DNA of 64,000 nt from JABDMH01 sp965223165 (GTDB taxonomy: Bacteria; Bacteroidota; Bacteroidia; Chitinophagales; Saprospiraceae). The notes below the pieces were generated by a model. That model did not search any database, was not told where the DNA came from, and was given only the letters and a program-made list of their open reading frames with translations. Positions 44,365 to 53,971 of the stretch are shown here, one piece after another (position 1 is the stretch's first letter; each line of letters begins with the position of its first letter). A program made the position numbers and the translations under genes. Location of the stretch: positions 558,001 to 622,000 of the forward strand of contig CBDCVQ010000019.1 of assembly GCA_965223165.1 (NCBI GenBank). Direction: 5' to 3'.

Positions 44365-44399
44365 GGCTGCTTCTGGATGGAGGCAGCCCTTTTTTTTTC
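44365..44399 (+). terminator. Rho-independent terminator
   Basis: GGCTGC, 12-base loop, GCAGCC, then C and a run of nine T. It is probably the terminator of the fasciclin gene transcript, reading through the foldback element. Confidence 0.75.
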
Positions 44400-44540
44400 T
44401 CAGAATGACCACCAAAAGATCGCTAGCTCCTCCCCACTGCCAAGTATCGAGTGGCTGCTCCTCCAAGTAAGACGATGGATCAGTATTCACTCGCCACGAA
44501 ACCAGCGATCCCCTCGGCCCAATTTGCCTACTTTTAGTCA

Positions 44541-45734
44541 TTGAGCATCAACAAGCATAGCATCCTTAAGGGCATAGCATATATCCTAGCTATCTTTCTC
44601 TTTCAGGAAGTGGTCTTCTCCCTTTGCTTTCCCCTCGCCGAAGTCGACAATGTCAATCGGAGCTTCTACACCCCGGTACCCTCCAATGTGGAGCCTTGGA
44701 AGCCCATCCGCTACGAGACATTGACCTACACCTCCGCTCCCGACTCGATGTACACCTCCTATCATCGACTGAATCAATATGGCTTCAGAGATGATGATTG
44801 GTCCCTGGCCAAGCCCACGGGTAAGAAAAGGGTACTGTTCGTAGGAGATAGTTTTGTCGAGGGTGCCATGTGCGATGTGGAGCGATCCATTCCCCAGTCA
44901 TTTGCAGCGAGTGCGGGCGCCGAGATGGTGCAGGTCATGAATGCGGGGATCTCGGGTGCCGGACTCCCGGAGTATGCCCAGCTGATGCATGCCCTCATAC
45001 CCACCTTTCGCCCCGATGCCGTCATCTTAGTCCTTTTTGCCAATGACATCGGCCAGCGGCAGGCAAGGATACCCACAGATGAATTTGTCCCGAGGCGCAG
45101 CAACCGCTTCCTGCCCCGAGTCGTCCACGTGATCAGCAGGCTAGCGGATGGTCAATCCCCCGGTTTTAGATGGGGACCCCATCGTCCCTTAAATCCTGCC
45201 GTACCGGATCCGGCCAACCACTGGAGCTTGCTTTATGACCAGTATGCGCCCCATGTAGATCCCGCACTGGTCAAGCATATGCAAGCCGGCCACTTCAACA
45301 TCTGGCGCATAAACTACCTTAAGTTTGAGGAGGTCAACTTGAAGCGTCCGGCGATGTTGGATGCATTTTTCCAACAACTGAAAACATATACCGACAAGTA
45401 CACGACCGAACTCATGGTCTGCTATATCCCCAGCCGAAACCAAATCACCCGCCACTACCTACCCTATGATTTGCTTTCCTGCCAGATCCTTTGTTCCGAC
45501 TCCATGGATCTCACCCAAGAGCCCTATCAGATTCATCGCCGATATTTGGATACGATCTGCCAGCAAAACCACATTCCATTTTTAGACCTCACGGGTTTTC
45601 TGCAGGCAAATGAAAAAAGGGGACAACACATGTATTGGCAGTATGACGACCATTTTCGCCCCCAGACCTACCGCCTGGCCGGCCAAGTGATGTACGACTT
45701 CTATCATAGCAAGATGGTGTCGCAATTGCCCTGA
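44541..45734 (+). CDS. SGNH/GDSL-like hydrolase, membrane-anchored
   Basis: 397 residues from a TTG start; no ATG lies near, so the start is uncertain. One N-terminal hydrophobic helix (ILKGIAYILAIFLFQEVVFS) anchors it to the membrane. VLFVGDSFVEGAM is block I with the catalytic Ser; NAGISGAGLPEY and LVLFANDIG are blocks II and III (oxyanion Gly and Asn); DDHFRPQTYRL provides the DxxH of block V. Such proteins are esterases or O-acetyl transfer/removal enzymes in polysaccharide or envelope modification. Its stop is adjacent to the leader of the enolase-superfamily gene, so the two may be co-transcribed. Confidence 0.82.
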   Translation: MSINKHSILKGIAYILAIFLFQEVVFSLCFPLAEVDNVNRSFYTPVPSNVEPWKPIRYETLTYTSAPDSMYTSYHRLNQYGFRDDDWSLAKPTGKKRVLFVGDSFVEGAMCDVERSIPQSFAASAGAEMVQVMNAGISGAGLPEYAQLMHALIPTFRPDAVILVLFANDIGQRQARIPTDEFVPRRSNRFLPRVVHVISRLADGQSPGFRWGPHRPLNPAVPDPANHWSLLYDQYAPHVDPALVKHMQAGHFNIWRINYLKFEEVNLKRPAMLDAFFQQLKTYTDKYTTELMVCYIPSRNQITRHYLPYDLLSCQILCSDSMDLTQEPYQIHRRYLDTICQQNHIPFLDLTGFLQANEKRGQHMYWQYDDHFRPQTYRLAGQVMYDFYHSKMVSQLP

Positions 45735-45809
45735 TTGACTTCTTGGGATGCAGCTCCAGAATCAGCTATCTTTAATATAAGAGGTGAAAAACGTGAAAAT
45801 ACCAAGGAG

Positions 45810-47078
45810 ATGAACCGCAGAAATTTTGTTCGCAACATGGCCCTGGCCGCCCCGGCACTGGCATTTCGCCCCTATCTGGATCTCGTATCGGATCCTCTGA
45901 GGGGCAAGGTGAAAATCACGGACGTGCAGTGCGTGCTGGCCAAAATCGGCTTTCGGGTGAGTCCCCTGGTCAAGATCACCACCGATGCCGGTCTAGTAGG
46001 TATCGGTGAGTGCCATCATGACGAAAATGGCTACGGAGCCAAGGACATCATTCACCATGTGTGCAGACCCATTCTCCTGGGCCAGGATCCCCTGAATCTG
46101 GAATACCTCGTCTTCAAGATGAGCACACGCACCTCGTACTATGGTGGCAATCACGGGGTGGCCACCCACGCCATCACCGGGGTTGAATTTGCCATGTGGG
46201 ATCTCATCGGTAAGATCACGAATCAACCCGTCCACCAGATCTTGGGTGGCGGCAGTCACGTCAGCGAAGTCCGGGCCTATGTATCGGCCGGGCCAAAGGA
46301 CATGCTGGACCCGGATTCCTGTGCCGAATTTGCCGAACGCATGCGCGAACACGGCTGGACTTGCAGCAAGACGGGCATCTTACGGGATCAAGATTGGGAC
46401 CGTCTGGACAACCGCAGAATCTCCAATGTAGAAGTCGACCGAAATGCCGAGGGTTTCGCCAATCTACGCGCAGCCATGGGTCTCGATTTTGATATCGCTG
46501 TGCACTGCCATTGGGAGTTTGACTTTGACAGTGCATTGCGCCTGGCCAATGCGGTCGCTCCGATGCGCCCCATCTGGATGGAAGATCCACTCCCCATCGC
46601 CTACAACGAGCAATGGGTCAAGCTCACAGAGCAGTCGCCCGTGCCAATCCTGACTGGCGAGAATCTCTACACTCGAGATGATTTTCGACCGTTCATTGTC
46701 AATCAGGGTCTCCACCTGATAGAGATCGATGTATCCATGGCCGGTGGACTGCTAGAGGCCAAGAAGATCGCAGACCTGGCCGAGTTGTATTACATCCCGG
46801 TATGTACGCACAACGTGGCTGGACCCATTGCCACGATTGCTTCCGCCAACTTTGCGGCATCGGTGCGAGAGTTTGTCGCCCATGAGGCTTTCATTCTTAA
46901 TCCAACGAATCGGGCAGGTCATGGCATCAACGGCGACCCGGATGTGCTCGGCTACGACAAGCCTATGATCAAAGACGGATATATCCAATTGAGCGACCGA
47001 CCCGGATTTGGGATCGAACTCAATGAGGAGCTTATCAAGGGAAAGTACTTGGTCGATGGGGAAGTCTGGTGGGATTGA
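45810..47078 (+). CDS. Mandelate racemase/muconate lactonizing enzyme family (enolase superfamily)
   Basis: The frame opens at 45735; the ATG at 45810 (MNRRNFVRNMALAAPALAF) begins a twin-arginine-like signal and is preferred; 422 residues. The N-terminal capping domain is followed by a barrel with metal ligands in FDIAVHCHWEFD, WMEDPL and LTGENL, and the His base in CTHN. The His after the first ligand strand and the ED/EN spacing resemble acid-sugar dehydratases (galactonate or mannonate type), so dehydration of an aldonic acid is likely. Export by Tat fits a periplasmic oxidation pathway with the GMC/subunit-3 pair downstream. Confidence 0.88.
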   Translation: MNRRNFVRNMALAAPALAFRPYLDLVSDPLRGKVKITDVQCVLAKIGFRVSPLVKITTDAGLVGIGECHHDENGYGAKDIIHHVCRPILLGQDPLNLEYLVFKMSTRTSYYGGNHGVATHAITGVEFAMWDLIGKITNQPVHQILGGGSHVSEVRAYVSAGPKDMLDPDSCAEFAERMREHGWTCSKTGILRDQDWDRLDNRRISNVEVDRNAEGFANLRAAMGLDFDIAVHCHWEFDFDSALRLANAVAPMRPIWMEDPLPIAYNEQWVKLTEQSPVPILTGENLYTRDDFRPFIVNQGLHLIEIDVSMAGGLLEAKKIADLAELYYIPVCTHNVAGPIATIASANFAASVREFVAHEAFILNPTNRAGHGINGDPDVLGYDKPMIKDGYIQLSDRPGFGIELNEELIKGKYLVDGEVWWD

Positions 47079-47152
47079 GGTGTAACCCCAGTCCGCCACT
47101 CGTCACCAGGGCAAACGCATGATCAAGGCTTTAGAGTGACAGCGAGCTGACG

Positions 47153-47340
47153 ATGGCGTTGGAATAGCTCAACAATAGACAACCTGGCCGTGTCAGGCCT
47201 CCTCGCCTGACACATACTAGCAAGATTATACACTGGAGTAGTCGTCCTAAGGTGTGTTGAACTACTAAAATGGGCATCTTGCCCCCAAAGCTTTGGCCGT
47301 TGAAACGTAAATGCAGAATCTGATAATGTGATTGCCCTGC
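47153..47340. repeat. Dispersed ~190-bp repeat, copy B
   Basis: Homologous to 29109-29300. Core hairpin GTGTCAGGC, loop CTCCTC, GCCTGACAC at 47190-47213 (one pair fewer than copy A). It starts 75 bases after the enolase-superfamily gene. The rest of 47079-47494 has no gene. Confidence 0.7.
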
Positions 47341-47404
47341 ATTCGTCGCCCAAGACACCTATTCCTAGTCGTAAAAAAGCTACTTTCAAGGAGCGCAAAA
47401 CATC

Positions 47405-47466
47405 CTAAGTAAAGTTTCGCACTAAACCTGTTGTTAATTCTAATGTCTGCTGCGAAACTCTACTAG
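47405..47466. repeat. Internally deleted foldback element, copy 3 (62 bp)
   Basis: CTAAGTAAAGTTTCGCACTA leads to TTAATTCTAATGTCTGC and then directly to TGCGAAACTCTACTAG, so ~104 internal bases of the 166-bp element are missing. It lies 28 bases before the GMC oxidoreductase start. Confidence 0.8.
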
Positions 47467-47494
47467 AAATACTGCGTATTTCCAAAGTAAGACT

Positions 47495-49204
47495 ATGCCA
47501 TATTACAACATAGACGCAAAGAAAGATATGACCTATGATGCCATTGTCATCGGGTCTGGCATCAGTGGCGGCTGGGCCGCCAAGGAACTATGTGAAGGGG
47601 GCCTAAAGACCTTAGTGCTCGAACGCGGCAGAATTGTGGAGCACATCAAGGATTACCCCACCATGAATGTAGAGACCTGGGATACGGAGCTGCGGGGCAG
47701 CATCACGCCGGAAGAGAAAAAGAAATATTACAAGTCGGTGCGTTCGGGATTCATCGGGGAGACAAACAAGCACTTCTATGCCAATGACGAAGAAAATCCA
47801 TACACCGAGGTAAAGCCCTTTCTCTGGATTCGGGCCCACCAGTTGGGCGGACGCTCCCTACTCTGGGGCAGGCAATGCTATCGGTGGAGTGATCTGGATT
47901 TTGAAGCCAATGCCAGAGACGGTCATGGGGTGGATTGGCCCATCCGATATCGGGACATCGAGCCCTGGTACACCCACGTCGAAAAGTACACCGGGATCAG
48001 CGGGGAGCCGCTGGGACTGCCGCAATTGCCCGACAGCCACTTCCTACCGCCCATGGAGCTCAACTGTGTCGAAAAGGACATTAAGCAGCGGATCGAAAGG
48101 GCATTTCCCGGTCGACACATGATCATCGGACGGGTAGCACACCTCACGGTACCACACAACGGCCGGGGACAATGCCAGTCGCGCAACCGCTGTGGACGGG
48201 GATGCCCTTTCGGTGCCTACTTTAGCAGCAATGCCGTGACCCTGCCGGCTGCGCACCAGACCGGCAATTTGACGATTCGGCCTTACTCGATTGCTCATTC
48301 GATCGTCTACGACGAGCAATCCGGCAAGGCCAGTGGCGTAAAGGTGATCGACACGGAGACGGGGGAGATGCTGGAATACTCCGCCCGGATTGTTTTCTGC
48401 AACGCCTCGACTTTGAGCACCACCCGCATTCTCTTAAACTCGACGTCCAATCGATTTCCCCATGGCCTGGGCAATGACAGTGGAGAATTGGGGCATAACC
48501 TCATGGATCACACCTACCGCGTCGGAGCCATGGGGACCTTCGAGGGCCACGAGGACAAATATTATAAAGGTCGGCGGCCCAACGGCATTTACATCCCGCG
48601 CTATTGGAATATTGATGAGAAAACTCGATCCGACAAGTTTGTCCGCGGTTTTGGATTTCAAGGTGGGGCATCACGCAAAGGCTGGAGCCGAGGGGCCAAC
48701 GTGAAGGATTTTGGCGCGGACTTTAAAGACAATTTGCTGCGCGATCCCGGGCCCTGGGAATTTTTCATCACGGGATTTGCCGAATGTCTTCCCTACCACG
48801 AAAACAAGGTGACCCTGGACCAAGATAATTTGGATAAATGGGGCCAACCCACCCTGGCCATCGACTGCGAGTGGAAAACCAACGAATTGGCCATTAACGC
48901 ACAGATTCAGGAAGACGCCGTCGAAATGCTCGAGAGGGCAGGTCTCCAAGACATCGTCGGGTTTGACAAAAAGCACGAGCCCGGCTACGGCATCCACGAG
49001 ATGGGTACCGCGCGCATGGGCCGTGACCCTAGGACCTCGGTGCTCAATGCGCACAATCAAATACATGCGGTCAAAAACGTCTATGTCACGGATGGTGCCT
49101 GCATGACATCCAACTCCTGTGTCAATCCGTCGCTGACCTATATGGCCATGACCGCCCGAGCCGCCAATCATGCGATTTCTGAATTAAAAAAGCAAAATCT
49201 CTAA
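47495..49204 (+). CDS. GMC-family FAD oxidoreductase (gluconate 2-dehydrogenase alpha-like)
   Basis: 569 residues. YDAIVIGSGISGGWAAKELC is the FAD-binding Rossmann motif (GxGxxG), and LERGRIVEHIKDYP and GGRSLLWGRQCYRW are usual in the GMC branch related to gluconate/sorbitol dehydrogenases. CGRGCPFGAYFSSN is a Cys motif of this subgroup. The C-terminal NSCVNPSLTYMAMTARAA supplies the catalytic His/Asn region in family form. The enzyme should oxidise a sugar or sugar acid and pass electrons to a c-type cytochrome, which is not present here. The next gene, 4 bases on, is its subunit 3. No signal peptide is seen; export may be with subunit 3. Confidence 0.92.
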   Translation: MPYYNIDAKKDMTYDAIVIGSGISGGWAAKELCEGGLKTLVLERGRIVEHIKDYPTMNVETWDTELRGSITPEEKKKYYKSVRSGFIGETNKHFYANDEENPYTEVKPFLWIRAHQLGGRSLLWGRQCYRWSDLDFEANARDGHGVDWPIRYRDIEPWYTHVEKYTGISGEPLGLPQLPDSHFLPPMELNCVEKDIKQRIERAFPGRHMIIGRVAHLTVPHNGRGQCQSRNRCGRGCPFGAYFSSNAVTLPAAHQTGNLTIRPYSIAHSIVYDEQSGKASGVKVIDTETGEMLEYSARIVFCNASTLSTTRILLNSTSNRFPHGLGNDSGELGHNLMDHTYRVGAMGTFEGHEDKYYKGRRPNGIYIPRYWNIDEKTRSDKFVRGFGFQGGASRKGWSRGANVKDFGADFKDNLLRDPGPWEFFITGFAECLPYHENKVTLDQDNLDKWGQPTLAIDCEWKTNELAINAQIQEDAVEMLERAGLQDIVGFDKKHEPGYGIHEMGTARMGRDPRTSVLNAHNQIHAVKNVYVTDGACMTSNSCVNPSLTYMAMTARAANHAISELKKQNL

Positions 49205-49208
49205 GAGC

Positions 49209-49802
49209 ATGAAGCGAAGAGAAGCCTTAAAGAATGCAGGACTGATCGGTGGAGCTGCCGCCTTCAGTGGCAGCCTACTTACGCTACTGCAAGCATGTCA
49301 AAGTCAAGCTCGTCTTGACTGGGAGCCGCGTTTTCTCCGTACGGATCACGCTCAATTAGTTTCCTCGCTGGTTGATACCATCCTGCCGGCTACCGATACG
49401 CCGGGAGGTTTGGACGTAAACGCCGATGTATTCATCGACTTGATCTTTGATCAATTGTACTCAGACGAAGATCAACGCAGGATCGTGGATGAGATGGACG
49501 CCTTTAATGAAGAATGCATCTCAAGATTTGGAAGTGACTTTCATGATCTGAGTGCGGATGATAAGAAGTCCCTGCTCCGGGAAGAAGAGGCCAATGCTCC
49601 CAAGTATGCCGGCTCCGTCTGGGGCACATCGGTGGGGCCACAGGAGCCCGTCGGTTTCTATCGGTCCCTAAAGTCGCTGGCGGTGCGAGCCTATTGCACC
49701 TCGGAGGAGATAGGCCGACACGTCTTGAAGTTTGACCCATTGCCCGGACCGTATCAGGGCTGCATTCCGTTTGAGGATGTAGGAGGGGTCTGGAGCTTGT
49801 AG
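49209..49802 (+). CDS. Gluconate 2-dehydrogenase subunit 3 family protein
   Basis: 197 residues, starting 4 bases after the GMC gene. MKRREALKNAGLIGGAAAF with LLQAC is a twin-arginine-type/lipobox signal. DHAQLVSSLVDTILPATDTP is the characteristic family text, and FYRSLKSLAVRAYCTSEEIG then LPGPYQGCIP the C-terminal one. Subunit 3 partners assist export or assembly of the FAD subunit. The last 156 bases (49647-49802) recur at 51875-52030 with about 90 percent identity. Confidence 0.92.
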   Translation: MKRREALKNAGLIGGAAAFSGSLLTLLQACQSQARLDWEPRFLRTDHAQLVSSLVDTILPATDTPGGLDVNADVFIDLIFDQLYSDEDQRRIVDEMDAFNEECISRFGSDFHDLSADDKKSLLREEEANAPKYAGSVWGTSVGPQEPVGFYRSLKSLAVRAYCTSEEIGRHVLKFDPLPGPYQGCIPFEDVGGVWSL

Positions 49803-50025
49803 TGATCTCTGCAAGGTTTCGACATCTTGCAAACAACCTTGTCATCAGACGTGCACCCATCTTATTTCACGGGCATTATCTAAAAACCTTCCAGCAGGAA
49901 TTTTAGAAAGGACAATGCTAGCACACACTTGTCGATCGTGCAAATTTTGTTAGATTACTCCCAGTTTACAACTTGGCCGAGGTCAACTACACCAACGCAA
50001 TCTTTAACCATCTATCTACTGCACA

Positions 50026-51570
50026 ATGGACATGAGAATCACCTTGGTAGCGATTCTGCTACCCATCCTGTCATTGGCTGGGGCACAGTCGATCACAACA
50101 ATTGATGAAAACCTAGACAATGATTGGCCCCTATTTAGGGACCGTATTATTACAGCCACCAGTCAAGGTATCTTCTTCAGGATGAATGAATCTGTTGACC
50201 CAAATCTCTATTATTCCGACGGGACCAACGAGGGAACCAGCTCTGTGGGTTATACATTCGAGTCCGGCTTTGCTGGTTCTGACGTACAATTTGTGACGCA
50301 GGCTACCGGTGTTGTTGTGCTTGGCGTCACCGGCTCCACCAACGACATATTGCTCTTTAAGGATGGTACATCGGATCTCGTCAAGATCGAATCAGGCCTG
50401 AACGATCTTGAAGGAATCATAATTATTGGTCGAAATGTATTTTATGCAGCCGCCAAATCCGGGGCTAAGAGTGATAAGCTTTATCGCTACAACCTGGACT
50501 CGGGCGCATCAGAAGAGTTTTTTTCATTCGACGCCAAAGGTGTGATCGCAATATCGACATTGCAGAGTCGCATTCTCGCCATGGGCTACAAAGATGGCAC
50601 CAATCAATTGATCTCCATTGATCCAAACACAGCCGAGAGCCTGCCATACTTTACATTCACCACCAATCCCGATTTTCCGAGAGCCGTGAACATGACGGAA
50701 TCCGGTGACAAGGTCTATTTCTGGTATCGCAATGGCACATCGGAATACTCCTTGTACGTGACTGATGGTACCGAAGAAGGAACGCTAGCTTTGAAAGACA
50801 ACCTTGATTACTATGATGAATTTCTTTATGCTACGGAACGTTATATGCTGGGCGCAAATGGCACAATTGTTTTCAGAGGTTTTTCGCAGGACCAAGGAGA
50901 CCTTGATGGGGATTTATATTTTTCCGATGGCACGGCAGAAAATACACGAGTCCTAAATATCGAAGGAGAAGATAATCTGAGACCCTTGGATTTTGTGTTT
51001 CATGAGGACGAATATTACTTTGTGGCGACGACCAGCAAGGGGAAAAGGCTATGCCGAACTAATGGCACTCAGGAAGGGACCAAACTCCTCGCTGATCGTG
51101 ATGTCACCACCTTGGAGCGGTATAACAACAAGATATTTCTGGACGCCACCTTCGGCGGTATCGGCCATGAACTGGGATACTGGGAATCTAGCAGCTCATC
51201 GATTGAATTAGCGTTTGATATTGAGGAGGGGTTTTTTGGCAGCAATCCACGAGAACTGACGGCAACGGACGATAAGTTGTTTTTATTGACCGGTAGGTTC
51301 GATAGAACGCTAGTGGTGTATGAAGAAGAGCTCGTTGCCCTTCACGAATTGCAGCAGTTTCCTTTGACAGTATCTCCAAATCCCACACAGGGGCAAATAT
51401 CCATTTCCGGGGATCGGATCAAGCGGCTGCAAGTGTATGATATGCGAGGTATGCCTCTCTTCAAATCGGCCGTGACGACGTTGCCTGTTTTACCCCAGGG
51501 ACAGTACATCTTAAAAGCGGTAAACGCCGAGGGGAAGATAGCCGTGAAGAAGATTGTAGTGTTACCCTAA
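50026..51570 (+). CDS. T9SS-secreted protein with ELWxxDGT-type repeats
   Basis: 514 residues with signal peptide MDMRITLVAILLPILSLAG. The body contains repeats of the form YYSDGTNEGTSS, LYVTDGTEEGTLAL, LYFSDGTAENTRVL and LCRTNGTQEGTKLL, about 70-90 residues apart, like the ELWxxDGT repeat that builds beta propellers in surface proteins. The last ~70 residues (LTVSPNPTQGQISISG to GQYILKAVNAEGKI) are a T9SS type A sorting domain. Expected to be surface-exposed or released. Monocistronic. Confidence 0.9.
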   Translation: MDMRITLVAILLPILSLAGAQSITTIDENLDNDWPLFRDRIITATSQGIFFRMNESVDPNLYYSDGTNEGTSSVGYTFESGFAGSDVQFVTQATGVVVLGVTGSTNDILLFKDGTSDLVKIESGLNDLEGIIIIGRNVFYAAAKSGAKSDKLYRYNLDSGASEEFFSFDAKGVIAISTLQSRILAMGYKDGTNQLISIDPNTAESLPYFTFTTNPDFPRAVNMTESGDKVYFWYRNGTSEYSLYVTDGTEEGTLALKDNLDYYDEFLYATERYMLGANGTIVFRGFSQDQGDLDGDLYFSDGTAENTRVLNIEGEDNLRPLDFVFHEDEYYFVATTSKGKRLCRTNGTQEGTKLLADRDVTTLERYNNKIFLDATFGGIGHELGYWESSSSSIELAFDIEEGFFGSNPRELTATDDKLFLLTGRFDRTLVVYEEELVALHELQQFPLTVSPNPTQGQISISGDRIKRLQVYDMRGMPLFKSAVTTLPVLPQGQYILKAVNAEGKIAVKKIVVLP

Positions 51571-51578
51571 GTCCTCGG

Positions 51579-51874
51579 GACAGCAATTGACACCACGAAG
51601 ACCTTGGTGGCTTCAGCCAAAGCGTTTTATCAGGCCAAGCGGGGAGATTTCTATGGCTTTTCGGTTGAAAATGCTTCCCTGGATTACAGCAACGTGAGGG
51701 CACGGATGAAACGGCATTCGAAATGGCAGCAGCACGGCTTAGCCTCCTGGATGACCACACATGTGGATCTAATTTATGGTCGAGCCCGATTTTCGGAACT
51801 CAAACGGGTCGAGGCAGGAGGAAACACGTACACCGCAGACCACATTTACATCAACGTTGGTACCCGGCCATCCG
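51579..51874 (+). pseudogene. Fragment of a pyridine nucleotide-disulfide oxidoreductase (MerA-like)
   Basis: One frame reads GTAIDTTKTLVASAKAFYQA and later YTADHIYINVGTRPS, matching the N-terminal part of FAD-dependent mercuric-reductase-like oxidoreductases (PTKTLVASA ... IFxNVGxRP). The first ~45 residues with GGTCxNxGC and everything after NVGTRPS are missing. It begins 9 bases after the preceding stop and runs out of frame into the duplicated tail at 51875. It is a relic and not expected to be active. Confidence 0.75.
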
Positions 51875-52030
51875 CCCGTCGGCTTTTATCGGTCCCTAAA
51901 ATCTCTGGCGGTGCGAGCCTACTGCACCTCTGAGGAGATAGGCCGACACGTCCTGAAGTTTGACCCATTGCCCGGACCGTATCAGGGCTGCATTCCGGCA
52001 GCGGATGTGGATGGGGTGTGGAGTCTGTAG
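51875..52030 (+). pseudogene. Duplicated tail of the gluconate 2-dehydrogenase subunit 3 gene
   Basis: 156 bases matching 49647-49802 over their full length and ending at the same stop. The frame reads VGFYRSLKSLAVRAYCTSEE to DVDGVWSL. The first ~140 residues of the gene are absent, and the junction joins it to an unrelated oxidoreductase fragment in another frame. Confidence 0.85.
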
Positions 52031-52150
52031 TGAAATAATGAATTTGTGTCTATCCTAGTGGACTATGTCCAGCCATCCAAGAAGATAGCCGTTAGTGATA
52101 TTTGTTGTTCTCAATATCCGAGACCAGGTCGATTGGCTTGGGTCTCGTGA

Positions 52151-53971
52151 TCACAGTAGGCGAACCATGGCTATGAAAGCAAATGCATTATTGGTCATAT
52201 GAAATATTAAACTAGGCAGGATGCTACCGGATCGTTTTACGAAGTACCCAGCTAGTAGTCCAAAACTGAGATAAAAAATAAAATGAGCGGCATCTTCATG
52301 GACAAGCGCAAAGATGAGCGCCTGAAGACAATTGGCTAGCCAAAAATTTGATTTCTTCTCCACCGCACTGAGAATAATGCCCCGGAATAAGTACTCCTCG
52401 TACAGAGGCACGATAATTACCACTAGTAGGAAGCCCAATATAGGATGGTAATAGCTATTGATAGAGCCCACAGAATCCATGACGGATCCATAGGTAACCA
52501 TAATCTGCGCAGAAAGGACATCCCACGCTACTATGGTGAAGTACACCACGCGAAGTAGAAAACAGATTCCAATACCTAACAGCAAACTCATGCCAAGGGA
52601 CCATTCTCTGGGTTTCAGATATTGCATATCCGCCTTCTTGACAAACAATCCTATCAAGACCAATATACCCGCAGAAAAGAACAGTGCCATATCTGCCTGA
52701 TTCTGACTAATGCCGCTGATCTCTTCATTGTAGTAGTCATCAAACATGAACAAGATCAAGTGCTGATAATTAAACAGAGCCCAAGCAATAAATTCGACAA
52801 AAATAAAACCCGAACTTATCCACCAAAAATCACGCAGGCTCCACCTGGCTTGCGGCAATGAAGTCAAGCCGATCCCTGATTTGAATCTCGCCGAGAGGTA
52901 ATGAATGGGAAGGATCCATAGGTAGGGCACACAGACGATGAAGACAATCACAAGAACCACCAAAAGAAGCTTACCCAAATCAAAGAAAGACCAGCCGCTA
53001 AAGGGAGTCCGAAACATCATCCTGAAGCGATAGAAACCAAAAGCGTCATTAAAAAAATCATTGTCATTTAGCGCTCGATAGGTGGCCAATGTCGTGTCAG
53101 AAGGACTGTGCTTAAAATCAAAAGATAACAGCCGGTGCAGCGCCGGTGCCTGATCGTAACCATCTCGCAGCGCTTCCAGTAAGAAAGGCCTCGCCTCCTC
53201 CGGTCGGTCTGCCCTGACCAAAGCCTCAGCCAGGTTGGCGTGATCGAACCAAAGAGAGGTATCTGCCATCGCATTTTCGAGCGCAAATAGCGCCTCTTCC
53301 ACTTGGCCAAGCTCTAAGAGTAGTTCGCCCTTCTGTTGCAGCATCCATGGGGCATCCGTCGAATCCAGATGACTGCGCAATAGTTGCCTAGCCTGGTCAT
53401 AATTATTCAGTTCGACATACTGTCTGGCCAACAGTAGACTCACATCTAAGGAATCATTCGCTTTGCTGGCCATCTCTGCATGCGCAATAACCTTCTGCGT
53501 TTCGCCTTGCAGCTCATAAGCCTCAGCAAGTGCCTGATGCATTTGTCCCAAAAATTGCGGATCGAAAATACTAAAGGCCGAATCCTGCAGGACCCGTGTA
53601 CAAAAAGCAATAGCAGAATCGCCGTAGACATGCTCCAACTTGTAAGACAAGACAGGCTTACTCTGCGGAAAATCAATCAAAAGCTGATCCAAGCAATCCT
53701 CAAATTCAAGATACTTGGGATTATACTCTTCATAATAATCGTAGTACGCTTCGCCAAGAAACTTGCAACGTTCAATGCGAACTTCCACATCATCCGGGTG
53801 CGTTTCTAGATAGTCTGCGAACGACTCCATGATCTCTTCAAATTGAGAATCCTTGGCTGAAGCCAATCTTTCCAGATAATACTCAGCGTGCATGGGCGGA
53901 TCACCGGGTTGCGACCACACCAGATTTACGACGCACAGTAGGTTTATGACAAGAACGAAATGTGACGGCAT
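52151..53971 (-). CDS. TPR-containing CPBP intramembrane protease
   Basis: The ATG at 53971 (MPSHFVLVINLLCVVNLVWS) gives a signal peptide and 606 residues; the frame itself opens at 54094. Residues ~25-320 are helical TPR-like repeats (QAPALHRLLSFDF and neighbours, with A..YELQGE..KVI). From ~345 on there are about eight membrane helices. VPLYEEYLFRGIILSAVE is motif 1 of CPBP/Abi proteases (EExxxR), ALIFALVHEDAAHFIF carries the His, and SLIFHMTNNAFAFI the HxxxN. CPBP enzymes are glutamic proteases of the Rce1 fold. The exported TPR domain may recognise client proteins. Monocistronic. Confidence 0.9.
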   Translation of the reverse strand: MPSHFVLVINLLCVVNLVWSQPGDPPMHAEYYLERLASAKDSQFEEIMESFADYLETHPDDVEVRIERCKFLGEAYYDYYEEYNPKYLEFEDCLDQLLIDFPQSKPVLSYKLEHVYGDSAIAFCTRVLQDSAFSIFDPQFLGQMHQALAEAYELQGETQKVIAHAEMASKANDSLDVSLLLARQYVELNNYDQARQLLRSHLDSTDAPWMLQQKGELLLELGQVEEALFALENAMADTSLWFDHANLAEALVRADRPEEARPFLLEALRDGYDQAPALHRLLSFDFKHSPSDTTLATYRALNDNDFFNDAFGFYRFRMMFRTPFSGWSFFDLGKLLLVVLVIVFIVCVPYLWILPIHYLSARFKSGIGLTSLPQARWSLRDFWWISSGFIFVEFIAWALFNYQHLILFMFDDYYNEEISGISQNQADMALFFSAGILVLIGLFVKKADMQYLKPREWSLGMSLLLGIGICFLLRVVYFTIVAWDVLSAQIMVTYGSVMDSVGSINSYYHPILGFLLVVIIVPLYEEYLFRGIILSAVEKKSNFWLANCLQALIFALVHEDAAHFIFYLSFGLLAGYFVKRSGSILPSLIFHMTNNAFAFIAMVRLL

